A stretch of 64,000 bases of DNA from DZBG01 sp049241565 (GTDB taxonomy: Bacteria; Bdellovibrionota; Bacteriovoracia; Bacteriovoracales; Bacteriovoracaceae). The notes under the pieces are model-generated. The model saw only the letters and a list, made by a program, of their open reading frames with translations. It ran no database searches and was not told the DNA's origin. Location of the stretch: contig JBMLQL010000016.1 in assembly GCA_049241565.1 (NCBI GenBank), forward strand, positions 1 to 64,000. Reading direction: 5' to 3'. Made by a program: the position numbers and the translations under genes. Below are positions 35,126 to 44,513 of this stretch, in pieces (the stretch's first letter is position 1; every line of letters begins with the position of its first letter).

Positions 35126-36346
35126 TTAGATTCCGCGAAGATTGAGCTGCTGAAGAATGGAAATTTTATCAATAAAAGGATTGGCGCAAGAATCCTCACA
35201 AGTCTTTAAAATTCCTTCGATAAGTTCATTACGAATAGAAGAATTCGTAGTGACCTTTCCTCGAAGGGCATAGACAAATTTTGTCGCTTCATGATCTCCA
35301 AGGATACGACGTAAATCCCAGAGAAGACCGAAAACAAAATCAGTATTTGCATAATCTGTTGTTTCAAACTGGATGATGAAATCTTTTTTATTTTTCGCGT
35401 TCTTCCCATTGAAGGTATTATATTTTTTGATTTTTTTTGCGAGCTTAGGTGAATTCGCAATAACTCCCGAAAAATAATCGGCCATTCCTTCAATAACTGC
35501 TGTTGAATGGGAAAGTTCTAAACGATCACTCAAAGCAATATGTGAGTACTCATGATAAATAATTTCTGGGACTAGAGCTGTATCGAGCTTATACCACTTA
35601 CGAGAGAGGAGTTTATTAAGTGGTCCAGAAGCCTGGTAACCTGCTTCCATAATCACACTTGATCCCACAGTTCTCATGGCAAAATCAATCCATGTACTCG
35701 TCCCTCCTGCCTTGGGTAACTGGCCTTGAACAACAGTTGAAATAAATCGCTGAAGAGTTGTCATATGTGTCTGAGAGCGAAAGGCCTTGAGAACACCTTG
35801 AAAATCATCGCTATCACTTCGAGCATTCAGCTCACTGATGTGAATAGATTTAGAAGGCCTGAACCAAATCTCATTTCCCCAAGGTTTTACTCCGCGAGAC
35901 TCAAGACCTCTTCCGGCCGGAATGGATAATGCATTATTATACTCTGGCGTAATATTATCATTCCCAAAATGACCAAGTTCATTAAACTGCTGAGTGATTT
36001 CAAGACGGATGACCATTTGTCTGTGAGACTTCACAAACTCGGACTTAAGCTGTTCAGTGTAAAACTGGTGGGCCTTAGAAAGATGATAATAAACCGTGGC
36101 AGCTCGAAGTTTTAGTTCCTTATCAGTATGATCAAAACAAATCGCTTCATTATCCTTCCCTTTTACCATCTTGAAGTATTTTCCTTCAAAACAATCTTTT
36201 TTAAGAAGATGAGAGAGTGTGACTTTTTCTATTTTGGCCTTATAGTTTTTTGTTCTTATCACCGCTTCATGACGTGCCTCATGCAAGACCTGGGCGAAAG
36301 CGGAAGAACTTAAAATAAAAGCACTGACGTATAATAGTTTTTTCAT
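35126..36346 (-). CDS. predicted secreted zinc metalloprotease
   Basis: A 406-residue exported protein with signal peptide 1-18 (ending AFAQ). The gluzincin motif HEYSH is at 265-269 and the third ligand is probably Glu286 in IEGMADYFSG, giving HExxH-x16-E. No prodomain or C-terminal repeats are recognised. Cys pairs near 52/70 and 386/390 may form disulfides. It follows the preceding secreted-protein gene by only 2 bases, so the pair is an operon. A role in degrading prey or host protein is plausible but inferred. Confidence 0.82.
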   Translation of the reverse strand: MKKLLYVSAFILSSSAFAQVLHEARHEAVIRTKNYKAKIEKVTLSHLLKKDCFEGKYFKMVKGKDNEAICFDHTDKELKLRAATVYYHLSKAHQFYTEQLKSEFVKSHRQMVIRLEITQQFNELGHFGNDNITPEYNNALSIPAGRGLESRGVKPWGNEIWFRPSKSIHISELNARSDSDDFQGVLKAFRSQTHMTTLQRFISTVVQGQLPKAGGTSTWIDFAMRTVGSSVIMEAGYQASGPLNKLLSRKWYKLDTALVPEIIYHEYSHIALSDRLELSHSTAVIEGMADYFSGVIANSPKLAKKIKKYNTFNGKNAKNKKDFIIQFETTDYANTDFVFGLLWDLRRILGDHEATKFVYALRGKVTTNSSIRNELIEGILKTCEDSCANPFIDKISILQQLNLRGI

Positions 36347-36348
36347 AA

Positions 36349-37614
36349 TTAAAATAAGCTATGTTCTAAGTTAGTATTATCACCATTTTTACTCTGTGTC
36401 GCTTCAATCGCTACCAAGGCCAATGTTGCAATAAATCCATACGGTGGAGGAATCACAATGGCCGCCACAGAACTTACAAGTCTTACCCAAACTTGGGCCT
36501 TATCCCAGAATGTTTTCTTTGGATTCCAGATCTCTTCAAGAGCCGCAACTTTATCTAGCTCTAGGGCCGTTACCACACCGGTCTCATAAGCAGCGGCCAT
36601 AACATCGAGATATGATGGTTTTCTGCCACCAAAATAATTGTTAATAGAAAGCTCATGCATTTCTTTGCGAAGAATTCGGATCGCAAAACGGAATCTCTCC
36701 ATAGGATCAAGTGGAACGATTTCTTGAACAGTATCGTCTTTACTATAAACAAGGATTTCAACTTTAGGAGAATCAAGACGCTCTTTAAGTTTTTTAATCA
36801 CATTTCCCATGAGGGCTATCTGAATAAATGAATAATTCTCATACAAGCGTTCACGGTGACTTTGTTTCCCCACCGACGCTTTTTTAGTGATGAAATCACT
36901 TTGTTCGGTTTTATCACGGAGAGGAAATTGTCCTCTTAGAGTTTGAGTTTTTTGGATATAATCTTTAAGAGTCAATCTCCACTCGTCAGCTTTTTCACGA
37001 CGAAGCTGCTCAAGACGGCCAAAGCTTATAAGATTAATTCGCCCCTCATCTAAGGCAAGACGAATAGTTGCCGAAATTTCTCTATCAGAAATTTCTTTAT
37101 CTATTTTCTTAAGTTCAGTAATTAGATTTCGGTAAGCCTCATCAAGACAACGACCTTTTTGTTTTTCTTCAAAGTCAGCAACGACCTCGAGTTTTTGCTC
37201 TCTTTCTATGTGATCATAGGCCAGATCTTCTCGATAACTATCATCCTCTTTATAAAGAACAGCTGGGTGCTCTAACACTCCCCAGGCCTTCATGAGAATT
37301 GTATAGACGACATCATCAATTTCATTCTGAGCACGAAGAGACTTGAGAACATAATGAAAACGGAATTTTTTCACATCCGGAAGTTTTTTTTGAAGATTTT
37401 CAACAATAGAAACAGCACAAATTTGACTTTGACGTGTATTAGACATTATCTCATTAAAAGCTGACTTTGACCGAACAGGATTGATATATTTTGAGTGCTT
37501 TAAAAACTTCTTATTCTGGTGGTAGCTCTTTCCTTCGCGATCATTGACCAGTGAAACTTGGGCCACCGCTTGCAAAGAGCACAGCAACACTAATAAAAAG
37601 AGTTTAAGCCGCAT
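36349..37614 (-). CDS. secreted protein paired with the metalloprotease, unknown
   Basis: A 421-residue protein with signal peptide about 1-18 (MRLKLFLLVLLCSLQAVAQ). The mature part is Lys/Glu/Arg-rich and almost all helical. A hydrophobic segment near 375-400 (SVAAIVIPPPYGFIATLALVA) could insert in a membrane. No family is recognised. The ATG at 37614 has AAGGA at 6 bases. An operon with the metalloprotease suggests a chaperone, inhibitor or substrate-anchoring role, which is inference. Confidence 0.78.
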   Translation of the reverse strand: MRLKLFLLVLLCSLQAVAQVSLVNDREGKSYHQNKKFLKHSKYINPVRSKSAFNEIMSNTRQSQICAVSIVENLQKKLPDVKKFRFHYVLKSLRAQNEIDDVVYTILMKAWGVLEHPAVLYKEDDSYREDLAYDHIEREQKLEVVADFEEKQKGRCLDEAYRNLITELKKIDKEISDREISATIRLALDEGRINLISFGRLEQLRREKADEWRLTLKDYIQKTQTLRGQFPLRDKTEQSDFITKKASVGKQSHRERLYENYSFIQIALMGNVIKKLKERLDSPKVEILVYSKDDTVQEIVPLDPMERFRFAIRILRKEMHELSINNYFGGRKPSYLDVMAAAYETGVVTALELDKVAALEEIWNPKKTFWDKAQVWVRLVSSVAAIVIPPPYGFIATLALVAIEATQSKNGDNTNLEHSLF

Positions 37615-37646
37615 ACATATTCCTTTTGAATAACGAGAGGAGTATA

Positions 37647-37695
37647 ACAACCCTAAAGAGCCTCTGAGCTTGTTATGTAAAAATAACAGGGTTGT
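37647..37695. promoter_or_regulatory. nested inverted repeats in a divergent control region
   Basis: Two symmetric elements lie between divergent genes: ACAACCCT (37647-37654) with AGGGTTGT (37688-37695), and inside them TGTTAT (37671-37676) with ATAACA (37683-37688). The inner pair could be an operator or a small hairpin. Confidence 0.35.
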
Positions 37696-37733
37696 CAGGC
37701 ATTGAGTGACTGCTCCCTTTTTCTAAGGATTTT

Positions 37734-39011
37734 ATGAGTTTACCTAAGAGTGTATGGAGCCGAAGCTCACTTTTAATCAAAACGGCCGGAAAAATGGCCT
37801 ATAAAGAGCTTGAGTCTCGAGTTCAGACCTCACCCCTTGGAAAGCGAATTGAGCAAGCCGAGGAGCTAGTGAAGGCCCTCTCTCAAATGAAAGGAGCGGC
37901 GATGAAAGTGGGCCAACTCCTAAGCTTAGATGCCACTGATCTTTTTCCTCCAGAAGTCATTAAGGTTCTCAGTCAGCTTCAGGCCGATGCCGGTGCCCTC
38001 CCTTTTGAGGAGATTCGCTCTATTCTTATTAAAGAACTTGGTGAGACCCAGTATCAGAAAATTGATTTTATTGATCCTACCCCCCTGGCCGCGGCCAGTA
38101 TCGGACAGGTTCATCGGGCCACCATAAATGGCAAAGATTATGTTCTTAAGATTCAATACCCCGGTGTGGCCGACACCATCGATTCCGATATCAATCTTCT
38201 AGAGAAACTAATCTCTCAGATGTTTTTTTTCTCAGGAAGAAAGAAGATTGAAATTAAACCCCTGATGACAGAATTAAAAGAAGTCCTCAAGCTTGAGACA
38301 AATTATCTTCAAGAGGCACAGTTTCTTACGCGCTATCAAAAAAACTTCGCTAAAGATTCTCGGTTTATTATTCCTAAAGTGGATCTCGAATACACCACTC
38401 AAAAGGTCTTGTGTTTAGAATTTTGCTCTGGTCTTCCTCTCAGAAACTGGCTTGAAGCGGAACCAAGTACACAAGATGCTCAAGAGTTGGCCAAGTATGC
38501 TCTTGAACTTTATCTCACCGAGTTTTATCAGTGGGGACTTGTTCAGACAGACCCTAATTTCGGGAATTTCCTTATTCAAGAAAATCCACTTAAGATTGTG
38601 CTTCTAGACTTTGGTTCTACTAAAGAATACTCCTCTTCTTTTATTCAAAAGTATAAAAGAATTGTGAAAGCAGCCTTTGATGATAAGGATGAAGAACTTC
38701 TGGAGGCCACTTTTGAGATGAACCTGATGGATAAACGTGAAAGTACTGAGACCAGAATAAAATATATTAAAATGATGAAGGCCATCGTAGCACCATTTCA
38801 GCAGCCTGAAGATTTTGATTTTACTGATTCAGAGTTTGTCAGTCTCTCAAAGGATCTCTCCCTTGAGTTTACACAGGCACTCGAATACTCTCCGCCCCCA
38901 AAGGAGCTGATTTTTTTACATCGTAAACTAGGGGGAATATTTGGACTTATGAAAAGATGCAAAGCGAAGATTGCTCTTCGGCCTTACATGGAAGATGTTC
39001 TTAATTCTTGA
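37734..39011 (+). CDS. ABC1/UbiB (AarF)-family atypical kinase
   Basis: A 425-residue protein of the ABC1/UbiB family, unusual kinases linked to quinone synthesis and lipid homeostasis. The KxGQ helix motif is in AAMKVGQLLSLDA. The Ala-rich loop that replaces the P-loop is AAASIGQVHRA, with the catalytic Lys in YVLKIQYPG. The metal-binding DFG-like motif is LLDFGSTKEY. No C-terminal membrane helices are apparent, so it resembles shorter bacterial forms. AAGGA precedes the ATG. The 3' end overlaps the convergent TetR gene by 28 bases. Confidence 0.92.
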   Translation: MSLPKSVWSRSSLLIKTAGKMAYKELESRVQTSPLGKRIEQAEELVKALSQMKGAAMKVGQLLSLDATDLFPPEVIKVLSQLQADAGALPFEEIRSILIKELGETQYQKIDFIDPTPLAAASIGQVHRATINGKDYVLKIQYPGVADTIDSDINLLEKLISQMFFFSGRKKIEIKPLMTELKEVLKLETNYLQEAQFLTRYQKNFAKDSRFIIPKVDLEYTTQKVLCLEFCSGLPLRNWLEAEPSTQDAQELAKYALELYLTEFYQWGLVQTDPNFGNFLIQENPLKIVLLDFGSTKEYSSSFIQKYKRIVKAAFDDKDEELLEATFEMNLMDKRESTETRIKYIKMMKAIVAPFQQPEDFDFTDSEFVSLSKDLSLEFTQALEYSPPPKELIFLHRKLGGIFGLMKRCKAKIALRPYMEDVLNS

Positions 39012-39601
39012 ATAACAATTTTTGAAAGTCGTCTGATCCCTTTTTCAATATCTGCTGGAGATGAATAAGGCAGACTGTTATCACGAATACAGCAAGAAGA
39101 AATGATCGTGAGATGGACCACATGACTAAAGAGAGCTTTCACACCCCAGTGAAGATCTTCTTCTTTTACAACTCTTCCGACTTCTTTGATAATACAGTCA
39201 GCAATGACCTTTCCACCCGGAGGACCAAAAGTTTCATCCTCAGTCCCTTTTGAAATAAGATCCTTTGGATTTTGGGAAGACATCATCATTTTAAAAATAG
39301 AAATAAGATCAGGAGAGCGTTCCAAGAAATAACGGAACACATAAACAATCAGCTCTTCGAGATTAGGATTCTTAGTTTCATAAAAATCCTTAATACCAAG
39401 AGCAACTTCACTATGTCCCTTAAGAAGAATTTCATGAAATAGGTTTTCTTTACTATCAAAATGGTAGTTCACAGAGGCGACGTTTACTTCTGCCGCCTTT
39501 GCAATATCTCTCACTGAAGTTCCATCAAAGCCCTTGTCCGCAAAAAGGACGCGGGCCACTTCTAAAATCTTCTCTTTCGTGTCTACCGTTTGATTAGTCA
39601 T
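38984..39601 (-). CDS. TetR-family repressor of the efflux operon
   Basis: A 205-residue regulator. The N-terminal helix-turn-helix (about 8-55) reads EKILEVARVLFADKGFDGTSVRDIAKAAEVNVASVNYHF, broken here only by position, and is canonical TetR. The C-terminal part is a CerR-like ligand domain. It is the last gene of the TolC-RND-TetR operon. It probably represses its own operon through the two AAAC(A/G)A(A/T)TGTTT palindromes before tolC; this is inferred from operator placement. Confidence 0.92.
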   Translation of the reverse strand: MTNQTVDTKEKILEVARVLFADKGFDGTSVRDIAKAAEVNVASVNYHFDSKENLFHEILLKGHSEVALGIKDFYETKNPNLEELIVYVFRYFLERSPDLISIFKMMMSSQNPKDLISKGTEDETFGPPGGKVIADCIIKEVGRVVKEEDLHWGVKALFSHVVHLTIISSCCIRDNSLPYSSPADIEKGIRRLSKIVIQELRTSSM

Positions 39602-39609
39602 TTCCTCAC

Positions 39610-42600
39610 CTATCCATTAACCGCCTCAGAGATTGTATTATCTGCCGGTGCGGCCTTAGATCTCTTCGCTATAAACGGGATTTTATTCACTAGTCCCATA
39701 AAGTCTTCAATAATACCGTATCCAGCTGGGATCCACACAAGAGTAAGGATCGTTCCTGTTGTTAGTCCCCAGGCCATGGCCATAGTCATTGGAATAAGCA
39801 TTGAATCTGCCCCACCAATACCATACGCCGTAGGAAACAGTCCCCCCATCGTCGTCAGTGATGTGGCCATTACTGGTTTGAGACGAATGGTTGGGGCTTT
39901 GATTAAGATTTCTCTTATTCCAAGCTTTCCTTCAGATTTCATTTGATTAATGAAGTCTATCAGAATAATTCCATTATTTACAATAATACCTGCAAGTCCG
40001 ATGACGCCGATCATCGCTAAAAAGCTTACTGGACGGCCATGGGCCCAGAATGAGACTGACACTCCTAAAAGCCCAAGAGGAATCGTGGTCATAATTAGAC
40101 CTGGGGCAAGATAAGAGCGGAAAATATAAACCATAATGGCGTAAATTCCGATCAAAGCGAGAACCATAGCATTGGCCAGAGAAGCCATTGATTCATTCGT
40201 ACTTTCCTGCTCACCACCATAAACCATCGTCACATCGGGATGATCTTTAGAGTACATGGCAAAAGATTTTGCCACTACTTGGTTAGCTAGGACTGAAGTG
40301 ATAACCGTCGTATCCACATTCCCGGTGACCGTCTTGGCGCGTTTATAATCAAGGCGCTTCACTTGAGGTGTGCCTCGAGTGGTTTCAAACTTAGCAAGAA
40401 TAGAAAGTGGGACAAGATTACCTCTCGCCTCCATAATTTTCACATTCCCTAGATCAGAAACATCTTTTTTAGAAACATCACCGAATTTAACTTTAAGCTC
40501 GGCTTCTTTATTATTTAACGTCACATCAGATACAAATGTCCCTGTGAGAGCGGTGCGCACCGTATTCCCAATTCCTGCAGGAGTGAGCCCAAGTCTATCG
40601 ACCTTCTCATAATCAAGGGCCACATTCACTTCATCCGGTCCGTAAACATCATCTACTTTTGTATCAAAAACACCTTTAGTCTTATTTAGGTCTGCAATGA
40701 TTTTTCCAATAAGTGAATCCAGGCTTTTCCCGTCATTTGATCTGAAAGTCACAGTCACGGGAGCTCCCACAGGAGGTCCGTTGACCTGCTCTTCAAAAGT
40801 TAAGAGCTTGGCCTCTGGGATTTTAATATCACGGAGAATTTTTAAATAATCATTATAACCAATATTATATTTGGCAAAATCAGTGGCATACATTTTCACG
40901 ATACCTACGTTATCTCCGAACTGTCCTTTCACGTCCGTTGGAATAGCAAGAGATGTCCCTGCGTATGAAACGGAGTGCTGTAAAAGTTTATCACCAAGTG
41001 CTTCTTTGATTTTTAATTCTAGCTCTCGAGTTACTTCGTAAGTTTTTTCGACTTTTGTATTCTCTGGCATCTCAAGACGGGCCAGATAAATCTCTGTTTG
41101 CTCAGGCGGGAAAAGCATGAACTTGTTGAAGACACCAATGACGACAAACGAGAAGATAATAATCCCCAGCATTGAAGCCGCTGTTAAATAACGGTGGTCT
41201 ACAGCCCATGCCATGAAAGCTTCAAACTTTGTTGACACCTTATCAAACCATCCGCCTTTTTTATCTTCTGAAGGAGTCACATCAAGATTCTGTGCTACAA
41301 GATGAAGACGCATTGGAAGAAGAAGAAAACACTCTACAAGACAGAATAAAAGAGCAGCTGTCACAACCACTGGAATGGCGTAAATAAATCTTCCCATGAT
41401 CCCTGTTGTGACAAGCATTGGAAGGAAAGCCGCAATCGTTGTAAAGGCAGTAGCTGAAATTGGAATCCACATATTTGTTACAGTATCAACGGCTGCATCA
41501 AGAGAGTTCGCTCCCTCTTGCCTGCGTCGAATGTACTCTTCCGAGATAACCACGGAGTTATCCACGAGCATCCCCATGGCAATAATAAGAGCAAGGATAG
41601 TAATTGAGTTTAAAGTCATGCCAAATGAAGGCATGATCCCAAGAGCTGCGAGTAAGCTGATAGGAAGCGATAGGGCCACCATTATACCGATACGGCCATG
41701 CATAAAGAAAAGAAGAACCCCGATAACAACAACTAGTCCTGAAATCGCATTTGATGAAAGAGTATCAAGTTTATTTTGAACACGAACACCTTCATCATTA
41801 AAAATAACGAATTTGGCCTTACCAGAATATTTACCTTCATACTTCTCGAGGAGAGGACGGACATTATTCACAAGCTTTAACGTGTCGGCCCCAGACTTTT
41901 TAGTCACAGTGAGAATCGTCGCCTCCTCACCCATATAACGAGTGAGTGTGCGTGACTCTTCTTGCCCATCTTTAACTTTGGCAATGTCCTTAAGATAAAC
42001 AATTTGTCCTGAAAGGTTTGAGCGAATCGCCATGGCCGCAAGCTCTTCAGCGTTTTTGATTTTTCCATCAACTTTAACCAAACGCTGAACAGTTGCATCC
42101 TCAAGTTCTCCCCCGGGGATATTTGAGTTTCTTGAACCGATTTTCTGAAGAACTTCATCCACACCTATATGGTATTCATCTAATTTCTTACGAGAAAGCT
42201 CGATCTCAAATTCACGCTCGCGGTAACCGTCAAGAACGACTCCCTTAACGTTTTTATCATCTTCAATATCTTCTTTAAGAGCATCCGCAATCAAGTCACG
42301 TGTGCGATTCACATTAGAACCAACAACAGCAATTTCAAGGGCCGCAAACTCTTCAGACTTAATTTCAGTAAATTTAGGTTTATCGCGCAGATCTGTCGGT
42401 AGATCCTTCGCTCTATCAATAGCGCGCTGAAGATCTCCCATCACGTCTTTCACAATAACTTTAGGATTATCCATATCCACACGAACAACGATCTTGCTTC
42501 GACCGGCCTGAGATGTAGATCTTACATCTTTAAGACCAGAAACCGTTCTGATCTCATCTTCGATGGGCTTAGTAATTTTCACTTCAATATCTTCAGGTGT

Positions 42601-42765
42601 GGCCCCGTAGTATTCAGTTTCAATAATGGCCGTGGCAAAATCTACCGCAGGGTAAGACTCAGCATTCATCTTTTTGATCCCCATGAATCCGAAGATAAAA
42701 AGGAAAATCGTTAAAACGAAAGTTAGTTTTGGGTTCGTAATAAAAAAATGAGCTAAATTTCTCAT
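39610..42765 (-). CDS. RND-family efflux transporter
   Basis: A 1051-residue inner-membrane proton antiporter of the AcrB/HAE type, with twelve membrane segments and two large periplasmic loops. The start MRNLAHFFITNPKLT and FPSYPAV-like ESYPAVDFATAIIETEYYGATPEDIE are typical. The proton-relay helix reads AMGMLVDNSVVISEE, keeping one Asp where AcrB has two. It follows tolC by 3 bases, but no membrane-fusion (adaptor) gene is nearby. The substrate is unknown. Confidence 0.94.
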   Translation of the reverse strand: MRNLAHFFITNPKLTFVLTIFLFIFGFMGIKKMNAESYPAVDFATAIIETEYYGATPEDIEVKITKPIEDEIRTVSGLKDVRSTSQAGRSKIVVRVDMDNPKVIVKDVMGDLQRAIDRAKDLPTDLRDKPKFTEIKSEEFAALEIAVVGSNVNRTRDLIADALKEDIEDDKNVKGVVLDGYREREFEIELSRKKLDEYHIGVDEVLQKIGSRNSNIPGGELEDATVQRLVKVDGKIKNAEELAAMAIRSNLSGQIVYLKDIAKVKDGQEESRTLTRYMGEEATILTVTKKSGADTLKLVNNVRPLLEKYEGKYSGKAKFVIFNDEGVRVQNKLDTLSSNAISGLVVVIGVLLFFMHGRIGIMVALSLPISLLAALGIMPSFGMTLNSITILALIIAMGMLVDNSVVISEEYIRRRQEGANSLDAAVDTVTNMWIPISATAFTTIAAFLPMLVTTGIMGRFIYAIPVVVTAALLFCLVECFLLLPMRLHLVAQNLDVTPSEDKKGGWFDKVSTKFEAFMAWAVDHRYLTAASMLGIIIFSFVVIGVFNKFMLFPPEQTEIYLARLEMPENTKVEKTYEVTRELELKIKEALGDKLLQHSVSYAGTSLAIPTDVKGQFGDNVGIVKMYATDFAKYNIGYNDYLKILRDIKIPEAKLLTFEEQVNGPPVGAPVTVTFRSNDGKSLDSLIGKIIADLNKTKGVFDTKVDDVYGPDEVNVALDYEKVDRLGLTPAGIGNTVRTALTGTFVSDVTLNNKEAELKVKFGDVSKKDVSDLGNVKIMEARGNLVPLSILAKFETTRGTPQVKRLDYKRAKTVTGNVDTTVITSVLANQVVAKSFAMYSKDHPDVTMVYGGEQESTNESMASLANAMVLALIGIYAIMVYIFRSYLAPGLIMTTIPLGLLGVSVSFWAHGRPVSFLAMIGVIGLAGIIVNNGIILIDFINQMKSEGKLGIREILIKAPTIRLKPVMATSLTTMGGLFPTAYGIGGADSMLIPMTMAMAWGLTTGTILTLVWIPAGYGIIEDFMGLVNKIPFIAKRSKAAPADNTISEAVNG

Positions 42766-42768
42766 ATA

Positions 42769-44280
42769 TTAATTCATCCTGTTAAATGGACAAGGTGTAT
42801 CTGTATAAACAACGAGGTAATCAAAAAGCGTATTAAGAATTTCAAGCTGAGTGTCAATCGTTGTCAGCTCTGAGTTAAGGAGAGCGTCTTGGTTGCTGAT
42901 CAAATCATCTACTGAAATACGGGCCTGAGAGTATTTTTTCTTTAAAATGCTCAAGCGTTTTTCAAGTTGAGTTGAGTTTACCTTTTGCGCTCTAACCACG
43001 TCAGTTAGAAGAGCAATCGATTTCACAAGCTGGTTGTGAGTATTAATCACTTGGGCCTCGGTGCCATCAATTGAAGCTTTCAGACGTTTATCGTCATAAA
43101 GCTCTTTTGTCCTCTGAGTAGACTCTTTTACACTTCCAAGAGGTAAGGTGAACTGAAGACCAACCTCATAACCTGAGCGATTTGTATCAGTCATTTCATT
43201 AATTGATCCACCGTAACTTCCACGGTAAAAATTTGTCTTTGTCGAATCAGCATCAACACCAGTTGATTTCACTGTCCCATAAAGCTGAACATCAAGATCA
43301 GCATAACGAGAGTTAGAATCAGCAAGATTTTTTTTCACTTTTTTGATTAAAGAAATGGCTTCATCATATTTTGTATAATCGTAAGGAACACTAGGCTGAT
43401 TAGCGATTGTCGCCGTACAGGCCAGAACTTGATTCACTGTATTTGGTAAATCATAATTACCTAAACCAATCTCTGCATTATTGAGTTCAGGAAGAAGATT
43501 CTTTAATTGCTTAATCAAAGATTCTTTTTGATATTTTAAATAAATAATCGAACCTTCTCTTGAGGCCACTTGAGCTTCATAACGGGCCACCTCATCAGCT
43601 TCGGCCACTGAGTTTTGAAATCTTTTTCTAGACTCCCCTAACTGTTGCCTGGCCGTTCTTAAAAGTTCTTCCGAAATTTTAAGTGACTCTTGATTGGCCA
43701 CTAAGGACCAGTACACTCGTCTTAATGAGATTGAGAAAGTTTTTAATTGAATCTCATTCTCAATCGACGCTCTCTTTGATTCAAGAGAAGCATTCTCCTG
43801 AGCCGCTTTACTCATACGACCAAATAAATCTCGCCAAAGATCCATCTGTACTGTGAAGCTTGCCACTGTCGTTGTTACATTTCTAAATTTTCCGCTGAAA
43901 GAAGAGACAGCACTTTGCTGCTGAGTCGCGATGGCAGCGCTTGTCTTAAATCCTTGCTTGAAGCTTTGCCTGACACCAACCTCACCTGTCTTCACAGGCG
44001 AAAAGATCGGTTGAAATTGTACAATGGCCCTTTCATTGGTCTCGGCATAAGCGGCTCGCCCAAAAAGCTCGGGGGCAAACTGCTCATCGGTTTGACTACT
44101 ATCAACTTGGGCCCTGAGGAGTGCTGACTGAATCTCATCTAGTTTTGGTGACCCTTTTTTGGCAATTTCCTCTAGTTTTTGCTCACTAAGCTCTACTAAA
44201 GACTGGGCCCAAACAGAGTTAAGGACCCCAAAGCTCACTAATAAACCTAACAGTTTTAAATGGTTAGACACATTTTTCAT
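42769..44280 (-). CDS. TolC-family outer-membrane efflux protein
   Basis: A 503-residue exported protein, signal peptide about 1-25 (VWAQS). Two long helical repeats contain TolC-like heptads (for example ELLRTARQQLGESRKRF and LKKKYSQARISVDDLISNQ). They alternate with beta regions that would form the outer-membrane barrel. It should be the exit duct for the downstream RND pump. GGGA precedes the ATG. The upstream region holds a sigma-70 promoter between two candidate TetR operators. Confidence 0.9.
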   Translation of the reverse strand: MKNVSNHLKLLGLLVSFGVLNSVWAQSLVELSEQKLEEIAKKGSPKLDEIQSALLRAQVDSSQTDEQFAPELFGRAAYAETNERAIVQFQPIFSPVKTGEVGVRQSFKQGFKTSAAIATQQQSAVSSFSGKFRNVTTTVASFTVQMDLWRDLFGRMSKAAQENASLESKRASIENEIQLKTFSISLRRVYWSLVANQESLKISEELLRTARQQLGESRKRFQNSVAEADEVARYEAQVASREGSIIYLKYQKESLIKQLKNLLPELNNAEIGLGNYDLPNTVNQVLACTATIANQPSVPYDYTKYDEAISLIKKVKKNLADSNSRYADLDVQLYGTVKSTGVDADSTKTNFYRGSYGGSINEMTDTNRSGYEVGLQFTLPLGSVKESTQRTKELYDDKRLKASIDGTEAQVINTHNQLVKSIALLTDVVRAQKVNSTQLEKRLSILKKKYSQARISVDDLISNQDALLNSELTTIDTQLEILNTLFDYLVVYTDTPCPFNRMN

Positions 44281-44306
44281 TGGAAATATTCCCTTTGTCT
44301 TATTTT

Positions 44307-44318
44307 AAACAAATGTTT
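44307..44318. promoter_or_regulatory. candidate TetR operator 1 (AAACAAATGTTT)
   Basis: A 12-bp palindrome near the predicted transcription start of the tolC operon. It differs from operator 2 at only two positions. Confidence 0.55.
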
Positions 44319-44326
44319 CAAACATA

Positions 44327-44357
44327 ATTATCTTATGCGATAATCTAGCACAGTCAA
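44327..44357 (-). promoter_or_regulatory. sigma-70-type promoter of the tolC-RND-tetR operon
   Basis: On the minus strand the -35 TTGACT (44357-44352) is followed by TAAGAT (16-base spacer) or GATAAT (19-base spacer) as -10. It sits between and partly overlaps the two operator palindromes. Confidence 0.5.
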
Positions 44358-44367
44358 ACGATTGTTT
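44356..44367. promoter_or_regulatory. candidate TetR operator 2 (AAACGATTGTTT)
   Basis: A 12-bp palindrome overlapping the -35 box of the tolC operon. It starts 49 bases from operator 1 and shares the pattern AAAC(A/G)A(A/T)TGTTT. Confidence 0.55.
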
Positions 44368-44513
44368 AAATATCTTTTTTAATGGCCCAAAAAGATTTGT
44401 AGAAGATTTTTCAAGGGTTGTTTAAAGATCAATCTGTTACAAGTATACAAGTGCTTAATTAAAGGCACCATATAAACTGGCATGGATATGGTTCCTGCTA
44501 GGGAGATTTAACC

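Noticed and set aside
39590..39946. Plus-strand open frames opposite the RND pump gene, and similar long frames opposite other genes
   Set aside because: They have no ribosome sites or family resemblance and mirror the codon structure of the real gene on the other strand.
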